This document shows positions 39,375 through 48,015 of a stretch of DNA of 64,000 nt, one piece after another; the stretch's first letter is position 1; each line of letters opens with the position of its first letter. The translations under genes were made by a program, and so were the position numbers. Location of the stretch: contig CAWGBF010000016.1 of the NCBI GenBank assembly GCA_963820775.1, positions 124,001 through 188,000 of the forward strand. The letters run 5' to 3'. Under the pieces are notes generated by a model that did no database searches, was not told where the DNA came from, and worked only from the letters and a program-made list of their open reading frames with translations. The stretch comes from Roseiarcus sp963820775 (GTDB lineage Bacteria > Pseudomonadota > Alphaproteobacteria > Rhizobiales > Beijerinckiaceae).

Positions 39375-40070
39375 TCAGAACTTATACCCGATCCGCGCGC
39401 CGACCTGGGTCAGGCCCGGGTTGATATGGGTGCAGAGGCTCGCGTGCGAGATGTGCTCGACATTGGCGATCACGTCCCAGTGTTCGTTGAACTGGTAGCC
39501 GAAGCCGCCCAACTCGCGGAAGTCCCAGCGGCAGCCCGTGTTGACGCGGTCCGGTTCGTCGCGCAACGGCGAGGTGTTGACCGCGGCGCCAAACTCGCCC
39601 TCGAAGAAGAACCCCTTATAGAGCGGAATGCGCCAGGTGAGGCCGGTAAAGCCGTAGCTCGTCTTGCCCCCGGTATTGATCATCGCGCCGATGTTGATGC
39701 GCGGATTGAAAAACCAGCCGAACCACGGGCCGCCGATGTTGTTGGCATAGCCGATCGGATTGGACAGGAGTTCGCCCGATACGTCGACCGGCGCGCCCTC
39801 GTCATGGATCCAGTTGTGGGCGTAAACGCCGACCCGCGCCTCGTCGAGGAAGTTGATGTAGGTGGTCGGCCCCGGCGCAATGACCGGAGTTGGCGGCGGC
39901 ATCGAGTTGTCGATGCCGAGAGAGGACATGTCAGCCGCCGCCGCTGGCGCAAGCCCCAGCGCGAGGCAGACGAGTCCGAAAAAAAAGGCCGGCCGCCCTG
40001 CCCCCACTCCAAACCTCGAATTCCGCCGTCCCGCCACAATCTGAATAAAGGCGCTGGCGGTCCGACGCAA
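39375..40070 (-). CDS. PagL-like lipid A deacylase / acyloxyacyl hydrolase family protein
   Basis: 231 residues with an N-terminal signal (FFFGLVCLALGLAPAAAA). The body is an outer-membrane beta-barrel: YINFLDEARVGVYAHNWIHD, PRINIGAMINTGGKTSYGFT, WRIPLYKGFFFEGEFGAAVN. Near the C-terminus ANVEHISHASLCTHINPGLT has the His-x-Ser pair of PagL, and the protein ends VGARIGYKF with a terminal Phe as in outer-membrane proteins. The catalytic Glu of characterised PagL is not obvious, so deacylase activity is inferred. Single gene. Confidence 0.82.
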   Translation of the reverse strand: MRRTASAFIQIVAGRRNSRFGVGAGRPAFFFGLVCLALGLAPAAAADMSSLGIDNSMPPPTPVIAPGPTTYINFLDEARVGVYAHNWIHDEGAPVDVSGELLSNPIGYANNIGGPWFGWFFNPRINIGAMINTGGKTSYGFTGLTWRIPLYKGFFFEGEFGAAVNTSPLRDEPDRVNTGCRWDFRELGGFGYQFNEHWDVIANVEHISHASLCTHINPGLTQVGARIGYKF

Positions 40071-40334
40071 GCAAGCGAGCGCTCCGGCTTCGGCCTGGCC
40101 GCATATTCAGAAGGAGTGTGGCGCCGGCGACATACCCGCGCGATCGGCAGGAGACGCCGAAGCAATTTTTGTTTTCTCCGCAATCTGTTGATTTATCATC
40201 GCTTATATGGCTACGGCCCCGTCCGTCCGGGAGCTTTCCGCAACATTTGCTTCACGAATTTACGAACCTGTGCTATTCTGTGGCGTTTTCCGGATACGCC
40301 GCCGCGGCGAGCGCGCGCGAATGGAGGGTCGAGG

Positions 40335-40910
40335 ATGGTTCAGGAAATGGCGCCCGCTCGGCGCCGGCGATTGAGCGGTCATGGCATGATGCTCAGGAGG
40401 AAGCGGATCTTCGCCGGCCTGCGGGAAGGATTGCGTTACGACGAAATCGCGGCTGAGGAAGGCGTAACCACCGAACGCATCCGCCAGATCGTCACCGAGG
40501 TGTTGAAGAACCGCTCGGTCGACAGCGGCGCCGACCACGCCAAGCTGCAATTGGACCGCCTCGTTCCGGCTTTGCAGATCGCGGCGGAAGCGGTCGCGTC
40601 GGGCGACGTCAGGGCCATCCCGTCCTATCTGAAGGTTCTCGATCGGCTCGACCGTTATCAGGCGACCGCCGTCACCCACCAGGTTTACGATGACGAGGCG
40701 CGCAAGAAGCTCCTGGACAAGATCAACCGCATGGCCGAGAACTTCGGCATAAACGAGGCCTTCGCGGCGGCGGTGCAGGCCCACCTGAAGACAATCGGCG
40801 AGATTCCCAACGACGAGCCGGGCGAAGCCGATGCGGTCGAAGATCCGGCGAGCCTGGCCGAGGAGCCGCAAGCGGGACAAAGCGAGGCGGTCAACTGGCT
40901 GACCGTCTGA
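40335..40910 (+). CDS. Sigma-70 region-4-like / terminase-small-subunit-like HTH protein
   Basis: 191 residues from ATG 40335, which has GGTCGAGG just upstream. RIFAGLREGLRYDEIAAEEG and VTTERIRQIVTEVLKNRSVD form a region-4-type HTH. A helical segment follows (KLQLDRLVPALQIAAEAVAS, GDVRAIPSYLKVLDRLDRYQ), then a coiled part and an acidic tail (NDEPGEADAVEDPASLAEEP). The arrangement resembles phage terminase small subunits and related chromosomal HTH proteins. No phage genes are nearby. The 494-residue open frame starting upstream is mostly antisense of the PagL gene. Confidence 0.68.
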   Translation: MVQEMAPARRRRLSGHGMMLRRKRIFAGLREGLRYDEIAAEEGVTTERIRQIVTEVLKNRSVDSGADHAKLQLDRLVPALQIAAEAVASGDVRAIPSYLKVLDRLDRYQATAVTHQVYDDEARKKLLDKINRMAENFGINEAFAAAVQAHLKTIGEIPNDEPGEADAVEDPASLAEEPQAGQSEAVNWLTV

Positions 40911-41261
40911 GCCCTTGGCTCTCAACCTGAGAGGCGAGTTTGGAGGGGCGCCGGATTTTTTATTTGGATTCGCCCTAACCCATTGAAAAGCCCCGATTCG
41001 GACGAATAAAACCAAATAAAACCAAGCCATCTTATTTGGTTTTGCTTGGACTGACTTGGTTTGGCTTGGATTTATTTGGCGGCGTTCGCCCGGCTTGAGC
41101 CGGGACGCTTGCGCTTGCCTGCTGTCGAAGCCGCGGCTTGGGACCGCTGCCGTCCCCATAGGAGCCTTCGCAAAAGCGCGGCCTGTTCGATGCTCGGCAG
41201 CCTGGAGCAAGGTTCAGGACCGACCCTCGTTGGCGCCGTTCCGGCCGTCCTTGGGGCTCCG
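40911..41261. other. AT-rich intergenic region with nested inverted repeats
   Basis: 351 bases without a credible gene. Between 40960 and 41080 the base composition drops sharply and AAACCAA/TTGGTTT motifs recur in both orientations. The clearest is the stem-loop at 41008-41043; a second pair, CCAAGCC (41022-41028) and GGCTTGG (41063-41069), interlocks with it. It may terminate the HTH gene or be an attachment or regulatory site. Confidence 0.55.
41008..41043. repeat. Perfect 12-bp inverted repeat in AT-rich spacer
   Basis: AAAACCAAATAA and TTATTTGGTTTT pair perfectly around a 12-base loop. The right arm ends in TTTT, so it could act as a weak intrinsic terminator for the upstream HTH gene. 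Confidence 0.6.
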
Positions 41262-42095
41262 ATGCCGCGATTGTCTTCCTGGCCCGCCATCCTGCGCGCG
41301 CTGTTCGTCGCCTTGATCGCGGCAGTCGCCGCGCCGCTCGCCGGCTGCCACGACTTTGGCGACGTCACCGGCTCCATTCCAGGGTCGACGACCACGCCGA
41401 CGGATGAGGCGAGGCTCAGGGCTTACGCCGACGAGGCGGGCAAGCGCTACGAGCGCAATCCAGGCGAGAAGACGGCCTCGATCGAATACGCTCGCGCCCT
41501 GCGCGCGCTGACCCGATACGGCGAGGCGGTCGCGGTGATCCAGACGGCGGCCATCAAGGCGCCGAAGGATTTCGACGTGCTCGGCGAATATGGCAAGGCG
41601 CTCGCCGACGCCGGTCAGCTCGCGCAAGCCAAAGAGGTGCTGAGCCACGCCTATACCCCCGACGATCCGCGATGGGACGTCATGTCGGTGCAGGGCACAG
41701 TCGCCGACCGGCTCGGCGACCACGCGGGCGCCATGCAATTCTACCGCGACGCGCTGAAAATCGCGCCGGGCGAGCCGAGCGTGCTGACCAATATGGGGCT
41801 CTCGCTGGCGCTAGCCAAGCAACTACCCCAAGCCGAGCAGGCGCTGCAGCAAGCCGTCAGGAGCCCCAAGGCTGACGCGCGCATGCGCGGCGACCTCGCC
41901 TTAGTTCTGGCGCTGGAAGGGAAATACAGCGACGCCGAGACGGTCGGCCGAACGGACCTCTCGCCTGACGCGGCGCGCGCCAATGTCGAGGCGATCCGCC
42001 AGATGATCGCGCAGAACAATTCCTTGCGCGATCTGCGCAAGCCCGCGAAGGGGGTCAAGCCGAAGGCGTCGGCCAAGGTTGAAGACGCCGGCTGA
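41262..42095 (+). CDS. TPR lipoprotein, TadD-like
   Basis: 277 residues from ATG 41262. ILRALFVALIAAVAAPLAGC is a lipoprotein signal with lipobox LAGC, followed by HDFGDVTGSIPGS. Tetratricopeptide repeats run from about residue 60: ASIEYARALRALTRYGEAVA, YGKALADAGQLAQAKEVLSH, RLGDHAGAMQFYRDALKIAP, NMGLSLALAKQLPQAEQALQ. This is the TadD-type pilotin-like architecture used in Flp pilus assembly, but no tad genes are in the window, so an orphan scaffold role is as likely. Longer open frame to 41061 lacks coding character. Confidence 0.82.
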   Translation: MPRLSSWPAILRALFVALIAAVAAPLAGCHDFGDVTGSIPGSTTTPTDEARLRAYADEAGKRYERNPGEKTASIEYARALRALTRYGEAVAVIQTAAIKAPKDFDVLGEYGKALADAGQLAQAKEVLSHAYTPDDPRWDVMSVQGTVADRLGDHAGAMQFYRDALKIAPGEPSVLTNMGLSLALAKQLPQAEQALQQAVRSPKADARMRGDLALVLALEGKYSDAETVGRTDLSPDAARANVEAIRQMIAQNNSLRDLRKPAKGVKPKASAKVEDAG

Positions 42096-42160
42096 GCCCT
42101 TGCTTGGCATAAGGTGCGATCGGTTGGACCGGTCATTCCGGCTCGAGCAAGGATCTTCGG

Positions 42161-44473
42161 CTACATCACCTTGTCGAGCGTAATCGGCAGCTCGCGCACC
42201 CGTTTTCCGGTGGCGTTGAACACGGCGTTGGCGACCGCGGCGCCCACGCCGGTGATGCCAATCTCGCCGACGCCGCGCGCCCCCACGGGGGCGTGAGGGT
42301 CCGGCTCATCGGTCCAGATCACGTCGATCTCGGGCACATCCAGATGCACCGGCACATGGTACTCGGCGAGCGAAGGGTTCATGATCCGCCCGGCGCGTTC
42401 GTCGAACAGAGCCTCCTCCATCAGCGCGAGGCCAAGCCCCATGACGATGCCGCCGCGGAACTGGCTCGCCGCCGTCTTGGCGTTGAGGATGCGGCCGCAA
42501 TCGAACGAGCCGAGGAAGCGGCTGACACGCAGTTCGCCTGTGACGACGTTCACTCGAACCTCACAAAACAGAGCGCTGTGGCTGTGCATGGACCAATGCT
42601 GCAGCTCAACCGGCATCGGGGCCTCGGCCTCGACCGTCACCTCCTCGCGCCGAGCGCGGCTGAGAATCGACACGTAGCTTTCGCGGCGGGACTCGCCTTC
42701 AAGAGCACACAGCCCGGCCTCGGAAGCGCCCACCTCGTCGGGACTGAGCCCCGCCAAGGGCGAGTCGTTGCCGGCAAGCTTCAGGAGCTCCTTCACCATC
42801 GCCCTGTGAGCGGCGATGATCGACGCGCCGATTGCGGCTGTCTGCTGCGAGCCGCCCGCCAGGACGGCGCCCGGGAACAGGGTGTCGCCGTAGAGGACCT
42901 GCACCTGCTCGAGGGGCAACCCCAGCCGTTCGGCCGCGACCTGCGCCTGAGCCGTGGCGGTGCCCATGCCCATCTCGTGAGCGGCGATGGCGACGGTCGC
43001 GCGACCCTCGCGGGTGATCGTTAGGCGCGCCGCTCCACCCGGCATCCGATAGTAGGGATAGGTGCCGGTGGCGCAGCCCATGCCGACGAGCCAGTCGCCC
43101 TCGCGGCGCGATGCGGGCTTTGCGCTACGCTTGTCCCAGCCGAAACGGGCGGCGCCGTCCCGCCAAGCCTGCACGATCCCGCGTTGCGAGAAGGGCAATC
43201 CGGTGAGCGGGTCCTTCTCCGGTTCGTTGCGGATGCGGAGCTCGATCGGGTCCATGGCCAGCTCAACAGCGAGCTCGTCCATTGCGGATTCGAGTCCGAA
43301 CGTGCCGACCGCTTCGCCCGGAGCGCGCATGAACGTATTGGCGACCATGTTCATCTTCACCGTCTCGACGTCCAAGAAGAAGGTCTTCGACGCGTAGACG
43401 CTCTTTGCCGGCAATACGAAGGGCTCGGGCATATTGTTGTGCGGAGTCATCGCGACCACGCCCGTGTGGATCAGGGCGTCGAGCCGACCGTCGGCCTGAG
43501 CGCCAAGCGCCACGCGCTGCTCAGTGACGGTGCGGCCCCCGACGATACGGAACACCCCCTCGCGAGAGAGCATGATCCGCACCGGCCGGCCTGCGAGCTT
43601 GGCGGCCGCCGCCGCCAGGATCTGGTGCTGCCAAAGGAGCTTGCTGCCGAAACCGCCCCCGACAAAGGGTGAAGTGAGGCGCACTTGGCTCTCCATCAGC
43701 CCGAACACCTCCGCGATCGTCCAGGCTTCATGCGCCACCGCTTGCGAGGCGTCGTGGATTCGCAGCGTGTCGTCCTCCCAGGCGAGCGTGCAGGCGTGCA
43801 GCTCGATTGGAGCGTGGTGGTGGCGGGGCGTCGTGTAGACGACGTCCACCTTGTGCGGGGCAACGGCAAGGGCGGCCTCGGCGTCGCCGACCTTCTGCTT
43901 CAGCGGCTCACCCAGGAACACCCCGGACTCGGTTCCCTTCGCCTTGGCGGCGGCGAGCGAGATAACCGGGCTTTGCTCCTCATAAGTGACGCGAATGAGG
44001 CTCTGGGCGTGGTCGGCCTGTTCCTGCGTCTCGGCGAGCACAAGGGCGACTGGCTGGCCGTTCCAGTGGACGCGGTCATCCTGCATGATCGGCAGGTCGT
44101 CGGGACCCGCGGCCTTGGGCTTGCTCATGAACGGCGGCGCTTTATTGAGCTTCGGGGCGTTGCTATGCGTCATCACCAGGACGACGCCCGGCGCCGCCTC
44201 GGCCGCCGCGGTGTCGATCTCGACGATCCGGCCGCGCGCGATGGTCGAATATTTGAGCGCCGCGTAGGTCAGCCCCTCCATCGGGAACTCGGCGCAAAAC
44301 TGCGCCTTGCCGGACACTTTCAGCGGGCCGTCAATGCGCGAAATCGAGGCGCCGATCAGGCCATGCTTATGATGCATCAGCGGGTCGGGGTGGCCGCCGG
44401 GAATCCAGCCGTCGGGCGCAAGCGCCATGGCTTTCTTCATCACCGCCTGGACGGCGTCCTGCACAACGCTCAT
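42161..44473 (-). CDS. Xanthine dehydrogenase family molybdopterin-binding subunit (PaoC/YagR-like)
   Basis: 770 residues; catalytic Mo subunit of an aldehyde/xanthine-type hydroxylase. GLIGASISRIDGPLKVSGKA starts the family domain. TSPFVGGGFGSKLLWQHQIL contains the Mo-binding GGGFGxK, NTFMRAPGEAVGTFGLESAM is the MRAPGE segment typical of YagR/PaoC rather than the AYRCSFR of CO dehydrogenase, and GARGVGEIGITGVGAAVANA holds the catalytic Glu. It overlaps the FAD gene by four bases, giving order FeS-FAD-Mo as in paoABC. Likely oxidises aldehydes; substrate not determinable here. Confidence 0.9.
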   Translation of the reverse strand: MSVVQDAVQAVMKKAMALAPDGWIPGGHPDPLMHHKHGLIGASISRIDGPLKVSGKAQFCAEFPMEGLTYAALKYSTIARGRIVEIDTAAAEAAPGVVLVMTHSNAPKLNKAPPFMSKPKAAGPDDLPIMQDDRVHWNGQPVALVLAETQEQADHAQSLIRVTYEEQSPVISLAAAKAKGTESGVFLGEPLKQKVGDAEAALAVAPHKVDVVYTTPRHHHAPIELHACTLAWEDDTLRIHDASQAVAHEAWTIAEVFGLMESQVRLTSPFVGGGFGSKLLWQHQILAAAAAKLAGRPVRIMLSREGVFRIVGGRTVTEQRVALGAQADGRLDALIHTGVVAMTPHNNMPEPFVLPAKSVYASKTFFLDVETVKMNMVANTFMRAPGEAVGTFGLESAMDELAVELAMDPIELRIRNEPEKDPLTGLPFSQRGIVQAWRDGAARFGWDKRSAKPASRREGDWLVGMGCATGTYPYYRMPGGAARLTITREGRATVAIAAHEMGMGTATAQAQVAAERLGLPLEQVQVLYGDTLFPGAVLAGGSQQTAAIGASIIAAHRAMVKELLKLAGNDSPLAGLSPDEVGASEAGLCALEGESRRESYVSILSRARREEVTVEAEAPMPVELQHWSMHSHSALFCEVRVNVVTGELRVSRFLGSFDCGRILNAKTAASQFRGGIVMGLGLALMEEALFDERAGRIMNPSLAEYHVPVHLDVPEIDVIWTDEPDPHAPVGARGVGEIGITGVGAAVANAVFNATGKRVRELPITLDKVM

Positions 44474-45462
44474 TGCGCGGCTCCACTGGCTTTGGCGAGC
44501 TTGCCGAGGGTGTCCGCGATCACCCGCGTGGCGAGCTCAATTTTGAAAGCATTGTCGCGCAAGGGCTGAGCCGCGGCGAGCTCAGCTTCGGCGGCTCGGC
44601 GGAAGGCGGCTTCCGTCGCCGGACGGCCTCTGAGCGCGGCTTCCGCGCGTTCCGCGCGCCATGGCTTGTGCGCCACGCCGCCGAGCGCGATGCGAACGTC
44701 CTTGATCATGCCCCCCTCCATCTCGATGCCCGCAGCCACCGAGACAAGGGCGAATGCGTAAGAGGCGCGATCGCGCACCTTGCGGTAGGACGAGCGGGCG
44801 GCGATCCCGTTCGGCGGCAGGGTCACCGCAATGATGAGTTCGCCAGGCTCAAGCGCGGTGTCGATTTGCGGCGTGTCGCCAGGCAGGCGGTGAAACGCAA
44901 TCAGAGGGATGTCGCGCGATCCGGTCTTCCCCCTCACCGTGACGACGGCGTCCAGAGCCGCAAGCGCGACGCACATGTCCGAGGGGTGCGTGGCGACGCA
45001 GCTCTTGGAGGCGCCGAGCACGGCGTGGTTGCGATTGAAGCCGTCGCGCGCGTCGCAACCTTCTCTAGGTGTGCGTTTGTTGCAGCGCGCGGAATCGTCG
45101 TAGAAATAGATGCAGCGGGTGCGCTGCATAAGATTGCCGCCCACCGTCGCCATGTTGCGGATCTGGACGGAGGCGCCGGCAAGGATCGCCTGGGCGAGCA
45201 GAGGAAACCGCTCGCGCACGCGTCGATCGGCCGCGGCCGCGGTGTTCTTCACGCCGGCGCCGATCTTCAAGCCTCCGCCTTTTGTCTCCTCGATCTCGCG
45301 GGAGAGGCCGGTCACATCCACCAGCACGTCGGGATGCTCGATGGTCTCGCGCATGAGGTCGATGAGGTTGGTGCCGCCGCCGAGATATTGGGCGCCCGCG
45401 CGCGCTCTGGCCGTGAGAGCCGCGCCCACGTCGGAGGCGCGCTCGTAATGAAATGGATTTAT
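44470..45462 (-). CDS. FAD-binding subunit of molybdenum hydroxylase (PaoB/YagS-like), start codon abnormal
   Basis: About 330 residues. NPFHYERASDVGAALTARAR, then QYLGGGTNLIDLMRETIEHP (FAD-binding GGGT), ASVQIRNMATVGGNLMQRTR, and RCIYFYDDSARCNKRTPREG with the extra 4Fe-4S cysteines typical of the PaoB/YagS branch. The C-terminal domain is VRDRASYAFALVSVAAGIEM. The position where homologues start, overlapping the upstream TGA, reads ATA (45462-45460) preceded by CTG; no ATG/GTG/TTG fits. The frame stays open to 45708 inside the FeS gene. A base error in an ATG is the simplest reading. Confidence 0.88.
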   Translation of the reverse strand: MNPFHYERASDVGAALTARARAGAQYLGGGTNLIDLMRETIEHPDVLVDVTGLSREIEETKGGGLKIGAGVKNTAAAADRRVRERFPLLAQAILAGASVQIRNMATVGGNLMQRTRCIYFYDDSARCNKRTPREGCDARDGFNRNHAVLGASKSCVATHPSDMCVALAALDAVVTVRGKTGSRDIPLIAFHRLPGDTPQIDTALEPGELIIAVTLPPNGIAARSSYRKVRDRASYAFALVSVAAGIEMEGGMIKDVRIALGGVAHKPWRAERAEAALRGRPATEAAFRRAAEAELAAAQPLRDNAFKIELATRVIADTLGKLAKASGAAQ

Positions 45463-45992
45463 CAGGCGGCCTCCCGCTTCGGAACCGGAGCGGCCAGGTC
45501 GCCGAACGTCTCGTCGATCGCATCGACGATGCCGTTGTAGGCGCCGCAGCGGCAGAGATTGCCGCTCATCCGCTCGCGCAGCTCGTCGTGACTGAGCGCT
45601 ATCGTCTCCGCCTCGAGATCCGCAGTGACATAGCTCGGCACGCCCTTGCGAAGCTCCGCCGCCATGCCGACCGCCGAGCAGATCTGACCGGGCGTGCAAT
45701 AGCCGCACTGGAACCCGTCATGTTCCACGAACGCCTGCTGGAGAGGATGGAGCGCGCCAGGAGCGCCGAGGCCCTCGATCGTCGTGATCTCGCGGCCTTG
45801 GTACTGAACGGCCAAAGCGAGGCAGGAATTGATGCGTTCGCCGTCAACCAGGACAGTGCAGGCGCCGCAGGCTCCCTGATTGCACCCCTTCTTCGCGCCG
45901 AAAAGGTGCAGATGCTCTCGCAAGAGATCGAGAAGCGACGTTCGCACATCCACTTCCCGCTCCACTTCGCGACGATTGACAATCCAGCGCAT
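45462..45992 (-). CDS. 2Fe-2S subunit of molybdenum hydroxylase (PaoA/YagT-like)
   Basis: About 176 residues. The first cluster motif is KKGCNQGACGACTVLVDGER plus INSCLALAVQ; the second is DGFQCGYCTPGQICSAVGMA and MSGNLCRCGAYNGIVDAIDE. All eight cluster cysteines are present. ATG 45992 (MRWIVNRREVEREVDVRTSL) starts the ferredoxin domain; no Tat signal is visible, unlike E. coli PaoA, suggesting a cytoplasmic enzyme. It is the first gene of the three-gene operon. Confidence 0.93.
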   Translation of the reverse strand: MRWIVNRREVEREVDVRTSLLDLLREHLHLFGAKKGCNQGACGACTVLVDGERINSCLALAVQYQGREITTIEGLGAPGALHPLQQAFVEHDGFQCGYCTPGQICSAVGMAAELRKGVPSYVTADLEAETIALSHDELRERMSGNLCRCGAYNGIVDAIDETFGDLAAPVPKREAA

Positions 45993-46530
45993 TGCGGACT
46001 CCAGTTGACCCAGCAAGCGGCTTTAACGCGCGGACTGGGAAGTTGCTCCCTTCGGACGATTTAATGTTGACGCGCGACACGAGGCCGGCGCGCGAAATAT
46101 GCCTTGGGATAGCGCGACGTTCGCGGTCGCCGGAGCGCCCGACGCTTTGACCGGCGCTCTCGGGGCCTTGACCACATCATTGTGGCATTGCGGCGGACGA
46201 CTTCTGACGAACAGGTGGCAGGGCGTCACGGGGCGCTGCTTTGAGTTTTCAGCTGCTAGGTCCACCTGAGATCGTTTCTTCTGGGTCAACGCCCGATCAG
46301 TTTGACGGGAGTGGGGCGCGAATCCGTCTCGTGCGAGGCGGGTTTCGCGGAGCTTAACGTTCATCGTCAAAGATCAAAATTTATCCATGCCGTAGAGGCG
46401 TGCTTCACTACCGCTACGTAAACCTCGGGTTTCAGGCGTCGGATTAACCCGCTGCAAGCCGAACGGCGCTAGGGTTCACCCACCAGACGAGCTTCCGCCG
46501 GAAGCGACATCGGAGGCAGGAATTACGCGA
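45993..46530. other. Intergenic region, no gene seen
   Basis: 538 bases between the divergent FeS subunit and GGDEF genes. Open frames here (for example 46370-46023 minus) lack family character. A 27-base motif at 46283-46309 recurs in similar form at 56763-56788. A weak hairpin (CCGTCTC-GTGC-GAGGCGG) lies around 46326. Probably contains both promoters and possibly a decayed repeat. Confidence 0.4.
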
Positions 46531-47877
46531 ATGGCTGAATGCGGCGTGTCGTGCAACGGAGTCGCTGCTTACGGCCCCGCGCGGGGCTTCGACGTCTCCG
46601 AAGCAACCTTCAATGCGGCGCTCCTGCGCGAGCAATATCGTTCGCTGGCGCGGCTTGGCCCCTATGTCCATGGAGTCGTCATCGTTGCGGCTTTGGCGTT
46701 CTTCGGCGCGGCGCCGCCAAACCGGTCGCTCCTCGGCGGGATCCTCCTGCCTGCGGCGCTTATTAGCGTGTCCGTCTTTCGACTCATTTCGTGGTTCCAG
46801 GCGCGCGCCAGCGTAGAGCTTGAGGCGCTCGACCTTGTCCGCCGTAAGGTGCGCGCGGCACGCGTTCTCGGGCCAACGCTGACGTTTGCGTTCACCCTGA
46901 CCGCGGCGATCTCGACATGGCAGAACGGCGTGGTCGAATTCGCTCTGGCGCTCGTCGCCGTCTGGGGCGTCGCAGCGCTTTGCGCGATTTGCCTCAATAT
47001 GCTGGCGATCGAAGCAACCATTATCGTCGTCGCCGCGACCGCGCCGCTGATCGTCGCATTCCTCGCCCGCGGCTCCGAGTTGACGCTCGGGCTCGCAGCG
47101 CTGCTCGCCATCGCCGCCTGCTTCGTCATCCGCATGCTCGACGAGAACTTCCGCATATTCGCCGAAATTGTGCAGTCGCGCCTCTTGATCGCTGAAAGGC
47201 AGCGCGCCGCCGAGGAGGCGCGGCGTGCGGCTATGACCATAGCGCTGACCGACGACCTGACCGGGCTGCCCAACCGGCGCTGCTTTCAGAGCCTGCTCGC
47301 CGACCGGATCCGGACCGCGATGGAGACCAGCGAGCCGTTCGCACTGGGTCTGATCGATCTGGACGGCTTCAAGCCCATCAACGATGTTCACGGGCATCCG
47401 GCCGGAGACCAGATTCTCAGGCAAGTCGCCGACCGGCTCGCCAAGGCGATGGACGGGCGCGGGTCAGCGGCGAGGATCGGCGGCGACGAATTCGCAATCC
47501 TCTGCGATGGGATCGGCGCGCATGACGAGGCGGCCGCCCTAGGGCAAGAAATCCAGACGATATTCGCGACGCCGTTCGATGCTCCGCCGCTCGGCGTTCG
47601 TTTGACCTCCGCCTGCGGCTTTGCGCTATTTCCCTCATCCGCCGCTGAGGCCGGCGAACTGGTGCGCCTGGCCGACGCTGCGCTCTACCGCGCCAAGGCC
47701 AAGGAACCAGGCGGCGCGGCCGTGTTCGACGCAAGAGCGGGGGGCGCTGCCGCGCGCGGTGCGACCTTCGCGGACGCCTTTCGTCGTACGGTCGCCGAAT
47801 CGGAGGTCGCCGTCCCTTTCCGGCCGGTCGTCGACTTCGCGACCGGAACAGCGGCCGTGAATCGGTTGCGCGCTTAG
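46531..47877 (+). CDS. Membrane diguanylate cyclase (GGDEF) with truncated EAL domain
   Basis: 448 residues. Six or so hydrophobic segments occupy residues 40-210 (VHGVVIVAALAFFGAAPPNR, LGGILLPAALISVSVFRLIS, LTFAFTLTAAISTWQNGVVE and others). The GGDEF domain starts MTIALTDDLTGLPNRRCFQS, with GLIDLDGFKPINDVHGHPAG and active site RIGGDEFAILCD, so cyclic-di-GMP synthesis is likely. After the domain, FADAFRRTVAESEVAVPFRP then VVDFATGTAAVNRLRA is the first strand of an EAL domain that ends abruptly. Only about 135 bases remain before the next gene, so the phosphodiesterase half is missing. Confidence 0.88.
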   Translation: MAECGVSCNGVAAYGPARGFDVSEATFNAALLREQYRSLARLGPYVHGVVIVAALAFFGAAPPNRSLLGGILLPAALISVSVFRLISWFQARASVELEALDLVRRKVRAARVLGPTLTFAFTLTAAISTWQNGVVEFALALVAVWGVAALCAICLNMLAIEATIIVVAATAPLIVAFLARGSELTLGLAALLAIAACFVIRMLDENFRIFAEIVQSRLLIAERQRAAEEARRAAMTIALTDDLTGLPNRRCFQSLLADRIRTAMETSEPFALGLIDLDGFKPINDVHGHPAGDQILRQVADRLAKAMDGRGSAARIGGDEFAILCDGIGAHDEAAALGQEIQTIFATPFDAPPLGVRLTSACGFALFPSSAAEAGELVRLADAALYRAKAKEPGGAAVFDARAGGAAARGATFADAFRRTVAESEVAVPFRPVVDFATGTAAVNRLRA

Positions 47878-47905
47878 AGAACCGTTCGCTTCGTCGGCGC
47901 TCATT

Positions 47906-47926
47906 CCCGATCCGCGGCGGATCGGG
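47906..47926. terminator. GC hairpin after the GGDEF gene
   Basis: CCCGATCCG-CGG-CGGATCGGG is a perfect 9-bp stem 29 bases after the stop. There is no T-tract, so termination is only suggested by position. Confidence 0.4.
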
Positions 47927-48015
47927 GGCATCGGCCAGAAAGGCGGGCCGTTCTCGGCGGAAGTTGGCCCTCGGCGGGGAGCGGCGTACAATCGCCGCGC
48001 CACACGGAGGAGCGC

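Noticed and set aside
39426..40334. N-terminal extension of the HTH protein (494-codon frame)
   Set aside because: It is antisense of the PagL-like gene; ATG 40335 gives a compact, plausible protein.
42293..44569. Plus-strand open frames opposite the molybdenum hydroxylase genes
   Set aside because: Antisense of three genes with complete cofactor motifs.
46023..46370. Minus-strand frame upstream of the 2Fe-2S subunit gene
   Set aside because: No signal, domain or ribosome site; composition not gene-like.
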